The notes under the pieces were generated by a model, which saw only the letters and a program-made list of their open reading frames with translations, was not told where the DNA came from and did no database searches. From the NCBI RefSeq assembly GCF_001645105.1, contig NZ_LKEG01000052.1:368514-432513 (forward strand): a stretch of 64,000 nt of DNA, written 5' to 3'. Below are positions 1 through 10,161 of the stretch, in pieces. A program made the translations under genes and the position numbers. The stretch comes from Pseudomonas marginalis. GTDB taxonomy: Bacteria; Pseudomonadota; Gammaproteobacteria; Pseudomonadales; Pseudomonadaceae. Within the stretch, counting starts at the first letter, position 1, and each line of letters starts with the position of its first letter.

Positions 1-137
1 CAGTGGCTTAGGCGATAACCTGTGCGCTTATGTCGCAAGGCCTGCGAAATCGAGCGGCTTATTCCAGCGTATTTCGGCAGGTTTCTGCCGCAAGCCTATA
101 CTTGGCCCACTACCAGAAGTGATTCGGGAGCTTGACG

Positions 138-1157
138 ATGTTTGCTCTCATGCACAGCACCCGCCTTGAATCGCTGCACTTGAGCGTCGACCCGGCCACC
201 GGGCTGAAGGCGGTCATCGCCATCCATAACAGCCGCCTGGGGCCTGCTCTCGGCGGTTGTCGCTATCTCTCCTACCCCGACGACGAAAGTGCCGTGGCCG
301 ACGCTGCGCGCCTGGCCCAAGGCATGAGCTACAAGGCGGCATTGGCCGGTTTGCCGGTGGGCGGCGGTACGGCGGTGATCCTGCGCCCCGGCCATGTGGA
401 AAACCGCGCGGCACTGTTTGAAGCATTCGGCCGTTGTATCGAGCAACTCGACGGCCGCTACATCACCGCCACCGACAGCGGCACCTCGGTGGCCGACATG
501 GACTGCATCGCCCAGCACACCCGCTTCGTCACCAGCACCAGCGCGGCAGGCGACCCTTCGCCCCATGCCGCCATGGGCGTTTTCGCCGGCATCCGCACCA
601 CCGCCATGGCCCGCCTGGGCAGCGACAACCTTGAAGGTTTGCGCGTCGCCATCCAGGGCCTCGGTAACGTCGGTTACGCCCTGGCCGAACAACTGCACGC
701 CGCGGGTGCCGAACTGCTGGTCAGCGACATCGACCACGGCAAGGTGCAGTTGGCCATGGAGCAACTGGGCGCGCACCCCATCGCCAACGACGCCTTGCTC
801 AGCACCCCGTGCGACATCCTCGCGCCCTGCGGCCTCGGGGCCGTGTTCAACCGCCAGAGCGTCGGCCAACTGCGCTGCGCTGCCGTGGCCGGTTCCGCCA
901 GTGCGCAATTGACCAACCTGCAAGTGGCAGACCAACTGGAAGGACGCGGCATCCTCTACGCCCCTGACTACGTCATCAACTCGGGCGGCCTGATCTACGT
1001 CGCGCTCAAACACAGCGGGGCAGAACTGCCGACCATCACCGCGCACTTGTCCAACATCGGCACGCGCCTCACGGAAATCTTCGCCCACGCCCAAGCCGAA
1101 AAACGCTCGCCCGCACGGGTCGCGGATGAATTGGCCGAGCGCCTGCTTTACCAATAG
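138..1157 (+). CDS. Glu/Leu/Phe/Val dehydrogenase family protein (leucine dehydrogenase-like)
   Basis: 339 residues. The product should be a cytoplasmic NAD-dependent amino acid dehydrogenase that deaminates branched-chain or aromatic amino acids to 2-oxo acids. The N-terminal half has the dimerisation/substrate motifs GPALGGCR and KAALAGLPVGGG, whose lysines match the family's substrate-binding and catalytic lysines. The C-terminal half has the Rossmann motif GLGNVG near residue 177. ATG at 138 is chosen because GGGAG lies 7 nt upstream; an in-frame TTG at 132 is less likely. Substrate preference cannot be told from sequence. It stands alone, convergent with yebG across a hairpin. Confidence 0.85.
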   Translation: MFALMHSTRLESLHLSVDPATGLKAVIAIHNSRLGPALGGCRYLSYPDDESAVADAARLAQGMSYKAALAGLPVGGGTAVILRPGHVENRAALFEAFGRCIEQLDGRYITATDSGTSVADMDCIAQHTRFVTSTSAAGDPSPHAAMGVFAGIRTTAMARLGSDNLEGLRVAIQGLGNVGYALAEQLHAAGAELLVSDIDHGKVQLAMEQLGAHPIANDALLSTPCDILAPCGLGAVFNRQSVGQLRCAAVAGSASAQLTNLQVADQLEGRGILYAPDYVINSGGLIYVALKHSGAELPTITAHLSNIGTRLTEIFAHAQAEKRSPARVADELAERLLYQ

Positions 1158-1165
1158 CCGGTTAT

Positions 1166-1197
1166 TAAAAAGGCCCTGAATCGATGATTCAGGGCCT
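1166..1197. terminator. Hairpin terminator between the leucine dehydrogenase-like gene and yebG
   Basis: A perfect 12-bp stem (AGGCCCTGAATC, loop GAT, GATTCAGGGCCT) lies between two convergent genes. The T-tract is on the yebG side when read leftward, so it suits yebG best, but it may stop both. Confidence 0.8.
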
Positions 1198-1211
1198 GTT
1201 CAATTCGGGCT

Positions 1212-1472
1212 TTATTCCGCCGGTGCGTTCAGCAACTCGGACAACGCGTCCGGCTGACTCTTGAACGCCTTGGCAAATACATCGCGGTTCTTCGCCATGT
1301 AGATCCCGGCTTCTTCCACCTGCTGCTCGCTCAAGGACGGCACGGCTTTTTGCAACACTTCTGCCAGCAACTCAGCGAGTTCAAGCATCTTGTCATGACG
1401 GTCAGCTTCGGCTTTATCCATGAACAAACGCTCCAGATCTCGGCTGCTGCGGTATACCACTTCGACGGCCAT
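1212..1472 (-). CDS. yebG: YebG family DNA-damage-inducible protein
   Basis: 86 residues, beginning MAVEVVYRSSRDLERLF and keeping the family core DKAEADRHDKMLELAE. YebG is a small SOS-regulon protein of unclear biochemical role. A strong ribosome-binding site (AGGTGGTGA) precedes the ATG. A consensus LexA operator sits 44 bp upstream, so damage induction is well supported by the sequence. It is monocistronic and ends at a hairpin shared with the convergent dehydrogenase gene. Confidence 0.92.
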   Translation of the reverse strand: MAVEVVYRSSRDLERLFMDKAEADRHDKMLELAELLAEVLQKAVPSLSEQQVEEAGIYMAKNRDVFAKAFKSQPDALSELLNAPAE

Positions 1473-1515
1473 TCACCACCTCACATGCCTTCACGATAGT
1501 TGTCTTTTGCTACTA

Positions 1516-1531
1516 CTGTATTCATATACAG
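1516..1531. promoter_or_regulatory. LexA (SOS) box upstream of yebG
   Basis: CTGTATTCATATACAG matches the CTGT-N8-ACAG LexA consensus and lies just upstream of yebG, a known SOS gene family. Confidence 0.9.
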
Positions 1532-1675
1532 TGAAAAGAGTAAGCCAAACGGTGGGGTTTGGGTAGCAGTTTTTTAATGTAGTCGGGAAATAGAGGTTTG
1601 CTACAACGGAAATTTCTGACAACACGGCGAGGTTGCCGGGTAATCCTACGGTGACACCCTCTTCAATGTGACCCC

Positions 1676-1703
1676 CAACGGGAGCAAGCTCCCTCGCCAC
1701 AGG
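1676..1703. repeat. Solitary type B REP half
   Basis: CGGGAGCAAGCTCCCTCGCC is the right arm of a type B REPIN. No matching left arm is visible; the preceding sequence has only a decayed resemblance. The rest of the 1473-1844 gap holds the LexA box and the psiE leader. Confidence 0.7.
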
Positions 1704-1844
1704 TTATGTGCCACTTAATGAATCTGTGTCTCATGTCATGCTGCCACCATCTCAGTTCCCTGCCCTGGCCTTTTTTCTGCATGCAGAACAACCGTCACGT
1801 CCAACCCGCATTATCCGGTCGAGTCGACCTAAGGAAGCATCATC

Positions 1845-2333
1845 GTGAAAATCAATTGGGCCGAAAGGCTGCGCCAGCAAGTACATGGTCTGGCTGAGTC
1901 CCTGGGCAATCTGTTTGTCGAGTCGTTCCACTACCTGGCGTTGTTCGCCATTGGTGCGGTGACCGCCTGGGCAGCGGTGATGGAGTTTCTGGGGATGCTC
2001 GAGAACGGGCACATCAAGATTGATGACATCTTGCTGCTGTTCATCTACCTGGAATTGGGCGCGATGGTCGGGATTTATTTCAAGACCAACCACATGCCCG
2101 TGCGCTTTCTGATCTACGTGGCAATCACCGCGCTGACGCGCCTGCTGATTTCCAACGTGTCCCACCACAATCCACCCGACATTGGCATCATCTACCTGTG
2201 CGGCGGGATTCTGCTCTTGGCGTTTGCGATCCTGGTGGTGCGCTATGCGTCGTCGTCGTTCCCCTCCGTGAAGGTAGAAGGCCCGCGCCGCAAGGGCGAA
2301 GCGAGCCTGGAAACCGAGAAGGGTGAGCTTTAA
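1845..2333 (+). CDS. psiE: PsiE family phosphate-starvation-inducible membrane protein
   Basis: 162 residues with four hydrophobic segments, roughly 25-50, 62-80, 88-106 and 113-132. The family pattern includes FHYLALFAIG and ELGAMVGIYFKTNHMPVRFLIYVAITALTR. PsiE proteins are inner-membrane proteins induced by phosphate limitation; their activity is unknown. The GTG start follows AAGGAAG. The C-terminal tail is charged and cytoplasmic-looking. Its stop overlaps the stop of the convergent DUF3509 gene by 4 bp. No convincing Pho box was identified upstream. Confidence 0.88.
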   Translation: MKINWAERLRQQVHGLAESLGNLFVESFHYLALFAIGAVTAWAAVMEFLGMLENGHIKIDDILLLFIYLELGAMVGIYFKTNHMPVRFLIYVAITALTRLLISNVSHHNPPDIGIIYLCGGILLLAFAILVVRYASSSFPSVKVEGPRRKGEASLETEKGEL

Positions 2334-2644
2334 AGCCCGACACTGAAGGGCAGGGGGCGGTTGGGCGGGCGCTGTAGCACTTTGTGATCGCCATCCGTCA
2401 TCACCGCCAGGATTTCCATGGCGCTGTGACCCTGCTCGATGGCGATGCCGAATTGGATACTCTGCACCAGACGCTTCAGCCGCTTTGGATCATTGCGTTG
2501 TTCGGCGCTGATCATGCGTTTGGCTACCACACCTTGCTCGTTGGAGAGGGTCAGCATGATGCTGCCGTCCAGCCGTTGGATGCTCAAGTTGACACGATAT
2601 TCTGGCGTGAACGTGTCGGTGATGATCTGAAAAGGATTGTCCAT
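2330..2644 (-). CDS. DUF3509 domain-containing protein
   Basis: 104 residues, a Pseudomonas-typical small cytoplasmic protein (MDNPFQIITDTFTPEYRVNL and QLRN-like basic middle). Its function is unknown. There is no signal peptide or membrane segment. It converges on psiE with a 4-bp stop overlap. The family assignment rests on the characteristic N-terminus and length. Confidence 0.75.
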   Translation of the reverse strand: MDNPFQIITDTFTPEYRVNLSIQRLDGSIMLTLSNEQGVVAKRMISAEQRNDPKRLKRLVQSIQFGIAIEQGHSAMEILAVMTDGDHKVLQRPPNRPLPFSVGL

Positions 2645-2816
2645 GGTGCGTTACCGCCTGATAAGAACATGCAGTCATTGACGACCGGTGTCGGGTTTAG
2701 TTCGCGTCTCCTGACCACCGGCCACTCCGTCGCTGAAGCTTCACAAGATCCGTTTGCTTCAATGCTGTACAGCAAGGGGCGTGCCGTACAGAGATCTTTC
2801 AGACAGTGCGACTCCA

Positions 2817-2906
2817 ATGTGGGAGGGGGCTTGCCCCCGATAGCAGTCTTTCCGCCGAGCATTCATTGGCTGACACACCGCCATCAGGGGCAAGCCCGAT
2901 CCCACC
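2817..2906. repeat. Type A REPIN
   Basis: Inverted pair: GTGGGAGGGGGCTTGCCCCC on the left and a slightly decayed GGGGCAAGCCCGATCCCAC on the right, about 90 bp in all. It fills most of the gap between the DUF3509 gene and the transporter. Confidence 0.85.
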
Positions 2907-2942
2907 GTTGTTTTGGGTTGTTCTTGAAGTCGGTGACCTGTT

Positions 2943-4229
2943 TCAGGGCAGTACCGAGAAAACGATCGCAGACAGCGCAATCAACCCAATCACCACCACA
3001 AACACATTCGACAGCTGACCCGAGTACTGGTGCAGAGAGGGCACGCGGCGGATCGCGTACATCGGCATCAAGAACAGCAGGCACGCGATGATCGGCCCGC
3101 CCATGGTCTCGATCATGCCCAAGATACTCGGGTTGAAAGTCGCCACGGCCCAGCACGTCAGCACCATAAACAGCGCGGTGCAGCGTTCCAGCCATTTGGA
3201 CGACATCGAACGGTTACGCCCGCGCAGGGATTTGACGATCAGGCCTTGGAAGCCTTCGCTCGCGCCGATGTAGTGACCGAGGAAGGATTTGGTGATGGCC
3301 ACCAGCGCGATCAACGGCGCGGCGTAGGCGATCACCGGGGTCTGGAAGTGGTTGGCCAGGTACGACAGGATCGAGATGTTCTGGGCCTTGGCCGCTGCCA
3401 GGTCGGCCGGCGACAGCGCCAGTACACAACTGAAGCAGAAGAACATCACGGTCAGCACCATCATGCCGTGGGCGGTGGCGAGGATGCCGCTGCTTTTGCG
3501 CTCGGCCTGCGAGCCGTACACGCGTTTCTGGTCGACGGCGAACGCGGAGATGATCGGCGAATGGTTGAACGAAAACACCATGACCGGGATCGCCAGCCAC
3601 AAGGTCTTGAAGAACATCGGCAGCGGCATGCCCTCGCTGGCAGAGGCGAAGAACGCACCGTTCCAGTTGGGGACCAGGCTCACGGCCAGCAGCAACAGGG
3701 CGGCCACGAACGGGTACACCAGCACGCTCATGGCCTTGACGATCACGCCCTGGCCGCAGCGCACAATGGCCATCAGTCCGAGGATCAGCACCAGCGACAG
3801 GATCGCCCGAGGTGGTGGGGCCATGTGCAGTTGGTGTTCCATGAAACTGCCGAGGGTGTTGGTCAGCGCCACGCTGTACACCAACAGGATCGGGAAGATC
3901 GCAAAGAAATACAGCAGGGTGATCAGCTTGCCGGCGCCGACGCCGAAGTGTTCTTCGACTACTTCAGTGATGTCGCCGGATTTGCCCGACAGCACAAAAC
4001 GCGTCAGCCCACGGTGGGCGAAGAAGGTCATGGGGAAGGCCAGCAGTGCCAGCACGATCAGCGGCCAGAAACCGCCGACGCCGGCATTGATCGGCAAGAA
4101 CAGGGTGCCGGCACCGATGGCGGTGCCGTAGAGGCCCAGCATCCAGGTGGTGTCGTGTTGGGTCCAGCCGGTGGTCACGGTGTTGTCTGAAACAGGATTT
4201 TCGGCAGCAGGTGTACGTACATCGGTCAT
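2943..4229 (-). CDS. Serine/threonine (HAAAP family) amino acid transporter, SdaC-like
   Basis: 428 residues with about 11 hydrophobic helices. It has the HAAAP-type opening TAIGAGTLFLPINAG near residues 36-50. It should be an inner-membrane serine (or threonine) : proton symporter. ATG at 4229 is preferred over an upstream in-frame ATG at 4298, because that longer start would overlap the sdaA stop and add a non-hydrophobic tail. It lies downstream of sdaA on the same strand, giving a take-up-and-deaminate serine unit. Confidence 0.85.
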   Translation of the reverse strand: MTDVRTPAAENPVSDNTVTTGWTQHDTTWMLGLYGTAIGAGTLFLPINAGVGGFWPLIVLALLAFPMTFFAHRGLTRFVLSGKSGDITEVVEEHFGVGAGKLITLLYFFAIFPILLVYSVALTNTLGSFMEHQLHMAPPPRAILSLVLILGLMAIVRCGQGVIVKAMSVLVYPFVAALLLLAVSLVPNWNGAFFASASEGMPLPMFFKTLWLAIPVMVFSFNHSPIISAFAVDQKRVYGSQAERKSSGILATAHGMMVLTVMFFCFSCVLALSPADLAAAKAQNISILSYLANHFQTPVIAYAAPLIALVAITKSFLGHYIGASEGFQGLIVKSLRGRNRSMSSKWLERCTALFMVLTCWAVATFNPSILGMIETMGGPIIACLLFLMPMYAIRRVPSLHQYSGQLSNVFVVVIGLIALSAIVFSVLP

Positions 4230-4291
4230 CGTTATTGCCTCGTTATTATTTTTGCGCGGGCTCACGTTTGGGGCGGGTAGCAGTGCTCCGA

Positions 4292-5668
<1,377 letters not shown>

Positions 5669-5805
5669 GCTAAAGCCTTACAAGCAATGGAGTAGAAATC
5701 GCTGCCATGTTTTGTAGAGCGAGCGGAATTGGCGCGATACTGAGCCTCTGGATCGGCACTGACCAACGAATTATCCTAAGACACCCTTTAGCAGGACTAA
5801 ACGCT

Positions 5806-6753
5806 ATGACCCGGCCCCTTCATGGCCAGACGTATGTCTGGCTGCACGTTTTTTCCTGCGCTGCGCGGCATTTGTCGTTTACGCGTTGCGCCGAAGAACT
5901 GCACATCACGCCGGGTGCGGTGAGCCAGCAGATCCGCCAGTTGGAGGAGCGATTGGGTTTCCGTTTGTTTCATCGACGCGCGCGCGGGGTAGAGCTGAGT
6001 GCCGAGGGGCAGCGTTTGGCGACGACGGTGGGTGAGGCCTACGGCAGCATCGATGCTGAACTGCAGCGCTTGGACGCGGGGATGATCAGCGGCACGTTGC
6101 GGCTGCGTTCGATCCCGTCGTTTCTCGGCAAGTGGCTGACCCCGCGTTTACCGCGCTTGCAGCAACGCTTTCCGGATATCCAATTGCGCATGGTTGCCGA
6201 GGACAGCAGCATCGCTCTGCATGAGGGCGATTTTGACCTGGCCATCGACTTGAACGACGGCAGCTACCCCGGCCTGTTATCCACAGCCTTGCTCGACGAG
6301 CAGATCTTCCCGGTGTGCGCCCCGAGCCTTCTACGCGGCAGGCCACCGTTGCATGGCCCGGCCGACCTGGTGCATTTCCCGTTGCTGCACGACATTACCG
6401 CCTGGCGTGGGAGTTATGAGTACGCAGAGTGGGAGTTCTACCTGAATGCCATCGGCTATCACGACGCCGACGTGCGCCGTGGGCATACGTTCAATCGCAA
6501 CCACCTGACCATCGAGGCGGCCATTGCCGGCATGGGCGTGGCCATCGCGCGGCGCACCTTGCTCAACGATGAATTGGAGCGCGGCACCTTGATCGTGCCG
6601 TTCGGCCTGGCCGTGCCCAACCACAAACGCTACGTGCTGCTCTATGCGCCGGGTGCACTGAGCCATCCGGGCGTGCGCGCGGTGCATGATTGGCTGGTGG
6701 AGGAAGCGGGGATTTTCCGCGGGTTGCACCCGTTGGGAGAGGGGCAATTGTAA
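5806..6753 (+). CDS. LysR family transcriptional regulator (GcvA/DsdC-like)
   Basis: 315 residues. The N-terminal winged HTH (FTRCAEELHITPGAVSQQIRQLEERLGFRLFHR, given here in parts: FTRCAEEL, TPGAVSQQIRQLEE) has the GcvA/DsdC-type pattern. The C-terminal part is a type 2 periplasmic-binding-fold sensor domain. ATG at 5806 is chosen because GCAGGA lies upstream and the HTH then sits about 25 residues in, as usual. It is divergent from sdaA across 137 bp, so regulation of serine deamination and uptake is inferred, not shown. Confidence 0.85.
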   Translation: MTRPLHGQTYVWLHVFSCAARHLSFTRCAEELHITPGAVSQQIRQLEERLGFRLFHRRARGVELSAEGQRLATTVGEAYGSIDAELQRLDAGMISGTLRLRSIPSFLGKWLTPRLPRLQQRFPDIQLRMVAEDSSIALHEGDFDLAIDLNDGSYPGLLSTALLDEQIFPVCAPSLLRGRPPLHGPADLVHFPLLHDITAWRGSYEYAEWEFYLNAIGYHDADVRRGHTFNRNHLTIEAAIAGMGVAIARRTLLNDELERGTLIVPFGLAVPNHKRYVLLYAPGALSHPGVRAVHDWLVEEAGIFRGLHPLGEGQL

Positions 6754-6966
6754 GGTTGGCTGAGCGTAAGAAGATGTAACCAACTCCCCACCCTAACAGC
6801 GTTTTTGCTTGTCGTCAGACTTAATTTGTAATGTGGGATTTATCTTTGCAAAGGGGTTGAATTGTTCTTCGGACTGCTCAATTGTGTAATCAAGAGGTCA
6901 TGGTTTCACCACCCCGGTGTTGCAGTTTGTGACCTCTCGCGAGCTAGCTGAAATAAGGGAAGAACT

Positions 6967-7377
6967 ATGCAAATCCAAGTCAATAGCGATAACCATATTG
7001 AAAGCAGCATCCGACTGGAGGAGTGGGTACGTACTACCATTGAGAGCACGCTCGAACGTTACGAAGAAGACCTGACCCGCGTGGAGGTCTACCTGCGGGA
7101 TGAGAACGGCGACAAGCCCGGTCCCCACGATTTAAGTTGCCGCCTGGAAGCACGGCCAAAAGGCCATCAACCGCTGTCGGTACTGCACAAGGCCGATACC
7201 CTGGAACAGGCGATCGACGGTGCGGCGACCAAGCTGGACCATGCGTTGGAACATCTGTTTGGCAGACTGCAAGGCAAGCCACGCGCTGCCGGGAAAAGTC
7301 TGTCGGACACCAAGGTTAACGAAGATGAGCTTGAACAGGAGTTTCTGGAAAAAGAACGTGCTGTGTTTAACAGCTGA
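6967..7377 (+). CDS. HPF/RaiA family ribosome-associated protein
   Basis: 136 residues. The first ~100 have the ribosome hibernation factor pattern (EEWVRTTIESTLERYEEDLTRVEVYLRDENG, beta-alpha-beta with ALEHLFGRL). Such proteins bind the 30S decoding region and stabilise inactive ribosomes in stationary phase. A ribosome-binding site (AAGGGAAGA) precedes the ATG, and a strong terminator follows. The acidic C-terminal tail (EDELEQEFLEKE) is not typical of short HPF. It is distinct from the rpoN-linked hpf, so a more exact name is not given. The 213-bp upstream gap holds no recognised site. Confidence 0.8.
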   Translation: MQIQVNSDNHIESSIRLEEWVRTTIESTLERYEEDLTRVEVYLRDENGDKPGPHDLSCRLEARPKGHQPLSVLHKADTLEQAIDGAATKLDHALEHLFGRLQGKPRAAGKSLSDTKVNEDELEQEFLEKERAVFNS

Positions 7378-7405
7378 TCACTGAGAGTTCTTTCATCCCC
7401 CACTG

Positions 7406-7438
7406 AACGGGCCTGCCATTGCAGGCCCGTTTTCGTTT
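7406..7438. terminator. Rho-independent terminator after the HPF-like gene
   Basis: Perfect 11-bp stem AACGGGCCTGC / GCAGGCCCGTT with loop CATT, followed by TTTCGTTT on the plus strand. It lies directly at the end of the convergent MFS gene. Confidence 0.88.
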
Positions 7439-8951
7439 AGTGTCCGCGCCGGAAGAAAGACCTGCTCAACCACGCCAACCCACACGCCCCCCCTCCCGCG
7501 AAGAGCATGGCCCAGCCGACGCCATGGCGCAGGGCTGCCTGGGCATCGGTGACGCTAAGGTCCATCGATGAAGCCAGTTTGCCCGCCGCAATGTTCTGGC
7601 TGATGGCCGCCCAATCCAGCGCTGTGCTTTCGGGCAATACAGCAGCCAGTTGATGGCTGATCCCCAGCAACAGCACCAACCCCATCAACGCGATGTTGAG
7701 CGCGAGGGTGATCAGCCGCGCGCTGAGGTCGATGCCCGAGGCCATGCCTGCGCGGTCGGCCGAGACTGAACCGGTGGTGGTGTTGGTGGTGGGGGAGTTG
7801 GTCAGCGCCAATCCCACACCGGCCGCGATGCAACTGCTCAGCACCAGCACGATGCTTGGCTGCGCGGCAGCGTTTGCAGCGGCCATGCTCAAGAAACCTG
7901 CACCCATCAAACCTAACCCAAGAGGGATAATGCGTTCGGCGCCGTAGCGCAGGGCCAGGCGTTCGGCCAGTGGCGGCACCAGCAGTGTCGGCAAGGTGTA
8001 GGCGAGTAGGGCGCCGCCGGTGGTCAAGGTGTCGTAGCCCAGGCCGGCCTGGAAATACAGCGGCAGGTAGATCATGAACGGCCAGAAGCTGAAGTTCATG
8101 CCGATCGAGCCCATCAACGCGCCGTTGAAGCGCTGGATACGGAACACCGAGAAATCAAACATCGGGTGGGCGCTGCGCCGTTCAACAACGATGAACAGCA
8201 GCAGTGCGGCCACTGCCAGGCCCGCCCAGCCGAGCATGGCCGGGGTGCCAAAGCCGTGTTCGGTGCCTTGGGTGATGAAGTAGACCAGCGCGAACACCGA
8301 CAGCGTCAAGGTGAGCATGCCGGCGATGTCCAGGCGATTGCCTGCCGGGTCGCGGGACTCCTGCACGCTGACGTGCAGCAGCACCAGGGTGAACACCGTG
8401 AGTGGCACGTGCACGAGAAACACCCAGCGCCAATCCGCCACCGCCAGGATCAACGCGCCCACCATCGGCCCGAAGCCCAGGCCCACGCCGGCAATCACGC
8501 CCCAGATCGCGAATGCTCGCGCCCGCGCTGCCGGTTCGCGGAACAAGTGCGACAAAATCGCGAACTGGCAAATCATCATCGCCCCGGCGCCGATGCCCTG
8601 GACGAAACGCGCGGCGATCAGCGTCGAAGCCTGCTCCGCCAGTCCACAGGCCAGGGACGCTAGCCCGAACAGCCACAGGCACAGCACCAGCATGCGTCGG
8701 CGGCCAAAGCGATCGGCCAGGGTGCCGGCCGCCATCAACACACTGGTGCAGGCCAGGGTGTAGGCATTCATGATCCATTGGGCGTCCTGGAAGCCGGTGC
8801 CCAGTTCCCTTTCAAGGGTGGGCAGGATGACCGGCACGCTGGAGATTTCCAGGCCGAACATCAGGGCGACCAGGCACACGGCGGTCAGCGCGAGACCATT
8901 TTTGGCGGTGCGCGGTGGGCTGGCGACCGATAACGTGGCAGCGGGTGGCAT
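7437..8951 (-). CDS. MFS transporter, DHA2 (14-helix drug:H+ antiporter) family
   Basis: 504 residues with about 14 membrane helices. The MFS signature loop LADRFGRRRMLVLCLWLFG follows helix 2, and motif C-like FGPMVGALILAVADWRWVFLV follows. It resembles QacA/EmrB-type exporters of drugs or toxic compounds; the substrate is unknown. ATG at 8951 has AGGAGAG 6 nt upstream and removes a 40-residue non-homologous extension. It is divergent from a LysR gene, a common arrangement for locally controlled efflux pumps. Confidence 0.85.
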   Translation of the reverse strand: MPPAATLSVASPPRTAKNGLALTAVCLVALMFGLEISSVPVILPTLERELGTGFQDAQWIMNAYTLACTSVLMAAGTLADRFGRRRMLVLCLWLFGLASLACGLAEQASTLIAARFVQGIGAGAMMICQFAILSHLFREPAARARAFAIWGVIAGVGLGFGPMVGALILAVADWRWVFLVHVPLTVFTLVLLHVSVQESRDPAGNRLDIAGMLTLTLSVFALVYFITQGTEHGFGTPAMLGWAGLAVAALLLFIVVERRSAHPMFDFSVFRIQRFNGALMGSIGMNFSFWPFMIYLPLYFQAGLGYDTLTTGGALLAYTLPTLLVPPLAERLALRYGAERIIPLGLGLMGAGFLSMAAANAAAQPSIVLVLSSCIAAGVGLALTNSPTTNTTTGSVSADRAGMASGIDLSARLITLALNIALMGLVLLLGISHQLAAVLPESTALDWAAISQNIAAGKLASSMDLSVTDAQAALRHGVGWAMLFAGGGACGLAWLSRSFFRRGH

Positions 8952-9058
8952 GGGGACTCTCCTGTCGTTGGGGGATCGGGTTATTTTCAGGGGAATCTGG
9001 TTCTTTATTCGTGATAAGTTTTCCATTAATACGGGAATCAGGAGCGACAATCGAGCCC

Positions 9059-9970
9059 ATGACCACTCCACGTTTTGATGGCGTTGAACTCTTTCTGCAG
9101 ATCGTCGAGAGCGGCAACCTGACCGAAGCCGCCGAGCGGCTGAATGTGACGCGCTCGGCAGTCGGCAAGGGCTTGGCGCGACTTGAGGCCCGCCTGGGCA
9201 CGTGCCTGTTACAGCGCTCTACCCGTCGCCAACGGTTGACCGAGGACGGGCAGGCCTATTACGAGCATTGCCTGCGGGCGCTGGCGGAACTTGAGGCCGC
9301 CGAATCCGTGCTGGAAAGCGGACGGCAACAACCCCGCGGGCGGTTGCGGGCCAGCCTGCCATTAGCGTTCGGGCACCACTATGCGGCGCCTGCGCTATGG
9401 GGGTTGATGGATAGATTTGCCGAATTGGAGATCGAGATTTCTTTCTCTGACCGGCTGATCGACGTTGCCCAGGAAGGCTTCGACCTGGCGGTACGCATCG
9501 GCGCGCTGCCCGACACCGACCGCTTGAGCGCCCGTCGCCTGGGCGAGCAGGCGATTGGCCTGGCGGCGTCACCGGCGTACTTGCAGCGCGTGGGTCAAAT
9601 AGAGCGCATCGAGGACCTGGCCGGGCATCGGGGCATTGCTTATCGCTGCAGTGCCCCGCGCCTGGAGTGGGCGCTCAATGACGAGCAGGGCCGCCCACAC
9701 CGTGCGCGGGTGGCCTCGCCGCTGATGATGGATGACCTCCAGGCCGTGGCCGATGCCGCCATCGCGGGCGTGGGCCTGGCCTGGTTGCCCAGTTGGCTGA
9801 TCGCCCACTATGCGCTGCGCGGTCAGTTGCAAGCGGTACTGCCTGGTTACTGCGAGCAGCCCTCGCCGATCCACGTGATCTGGCCCACGGCGGCGCACAT
9901 GCCGGCCAAGACGCGCTGTGCCATCGACGCGTTGGTGGCCGGCACGCCCTCGTGCCTGGCGGGCAGTTAG
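9059..9970 (+). CDS. LysR family transcriptional regulator
   Basis: 303 residues with an N-terminal HTH (LFLQIVESGNLTEAAERLN, TRSAVGKGLARLEARLG) and a substrate-binding domain of the CrgA/PA0477-like group (LDVAQEGFDLAVRIG, LPSWLIAHY). ATG at 9059 is chosen by the family N-terminus, with AGGAG about 14 nt upstream. The divergent arrangement with the MFS pump (107-bp gap) suggests it controls the pump; the gap holds a direct GGGAATC repeat of unknown meaning. Confidence 0.85.
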   Translation: MTTPRFDGVELFLQIVESGNLTEAAERLNVTRSAVGKGLARLEARLGTCLLQRSTRRQRLTEDGQAYYEHCLRALAELEAAESVLESGRQQPRGRLRASLPLAFGHHYAAPALWGLMDRFAELEIEISFSDRLIDVAQEGFDLAVRIGALPDTDRLSARRLGEQAIGLAASPAYLQRVGQIERIEDLAGHRGIAYRCSAPRLEWALNDEQGRPHRARVASPLMMDDLQAVADAAIAGVGLAWLPSWLIAHYALRGQLQAVLPGYCEQPSPIHVIWPTAAHMPAKTRCAIDALVAGTPSCLAGS

Positions 9971-9992
9971 AACTCAGGATGAACATAGGCAT

Positions 9993-10141
9993 TGTGGTGA
10001 GCGGGCTTGTTGTGGTGAGCGGGCTTGCCCCGCGCTGGACTGCGTAGCAGGCCCATTTTTCAGGGTCGCTGCGCAACCCGGCGCGGGGCAAGCCCGTTCA
10101 CCACAACAGGCCTCTCACCACAGCAGGCCCACTCACCACAG
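9993..10141. repeat. Type C REP cluster
   Basis: A type C REPIN (GTGGTGAGCGGGCTTGCCCC ... GGGGCAAGCCCGTTCACCAC) has extra broken half-copies at both ends, giving about 150 bp of nested palindromes between a LysR gene and fecA. Confidence 0.85.
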
Positions 10142-10161
10142 GTTATTTGTGGCTCGAGCCG

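Noticed and set aside
1725..1800. Pho box upstream of psiE
   Set aside because: TGTCAT- and GTCAC-like words occur, but not as the required 7-4-7 direct repeat at a suitable distance.
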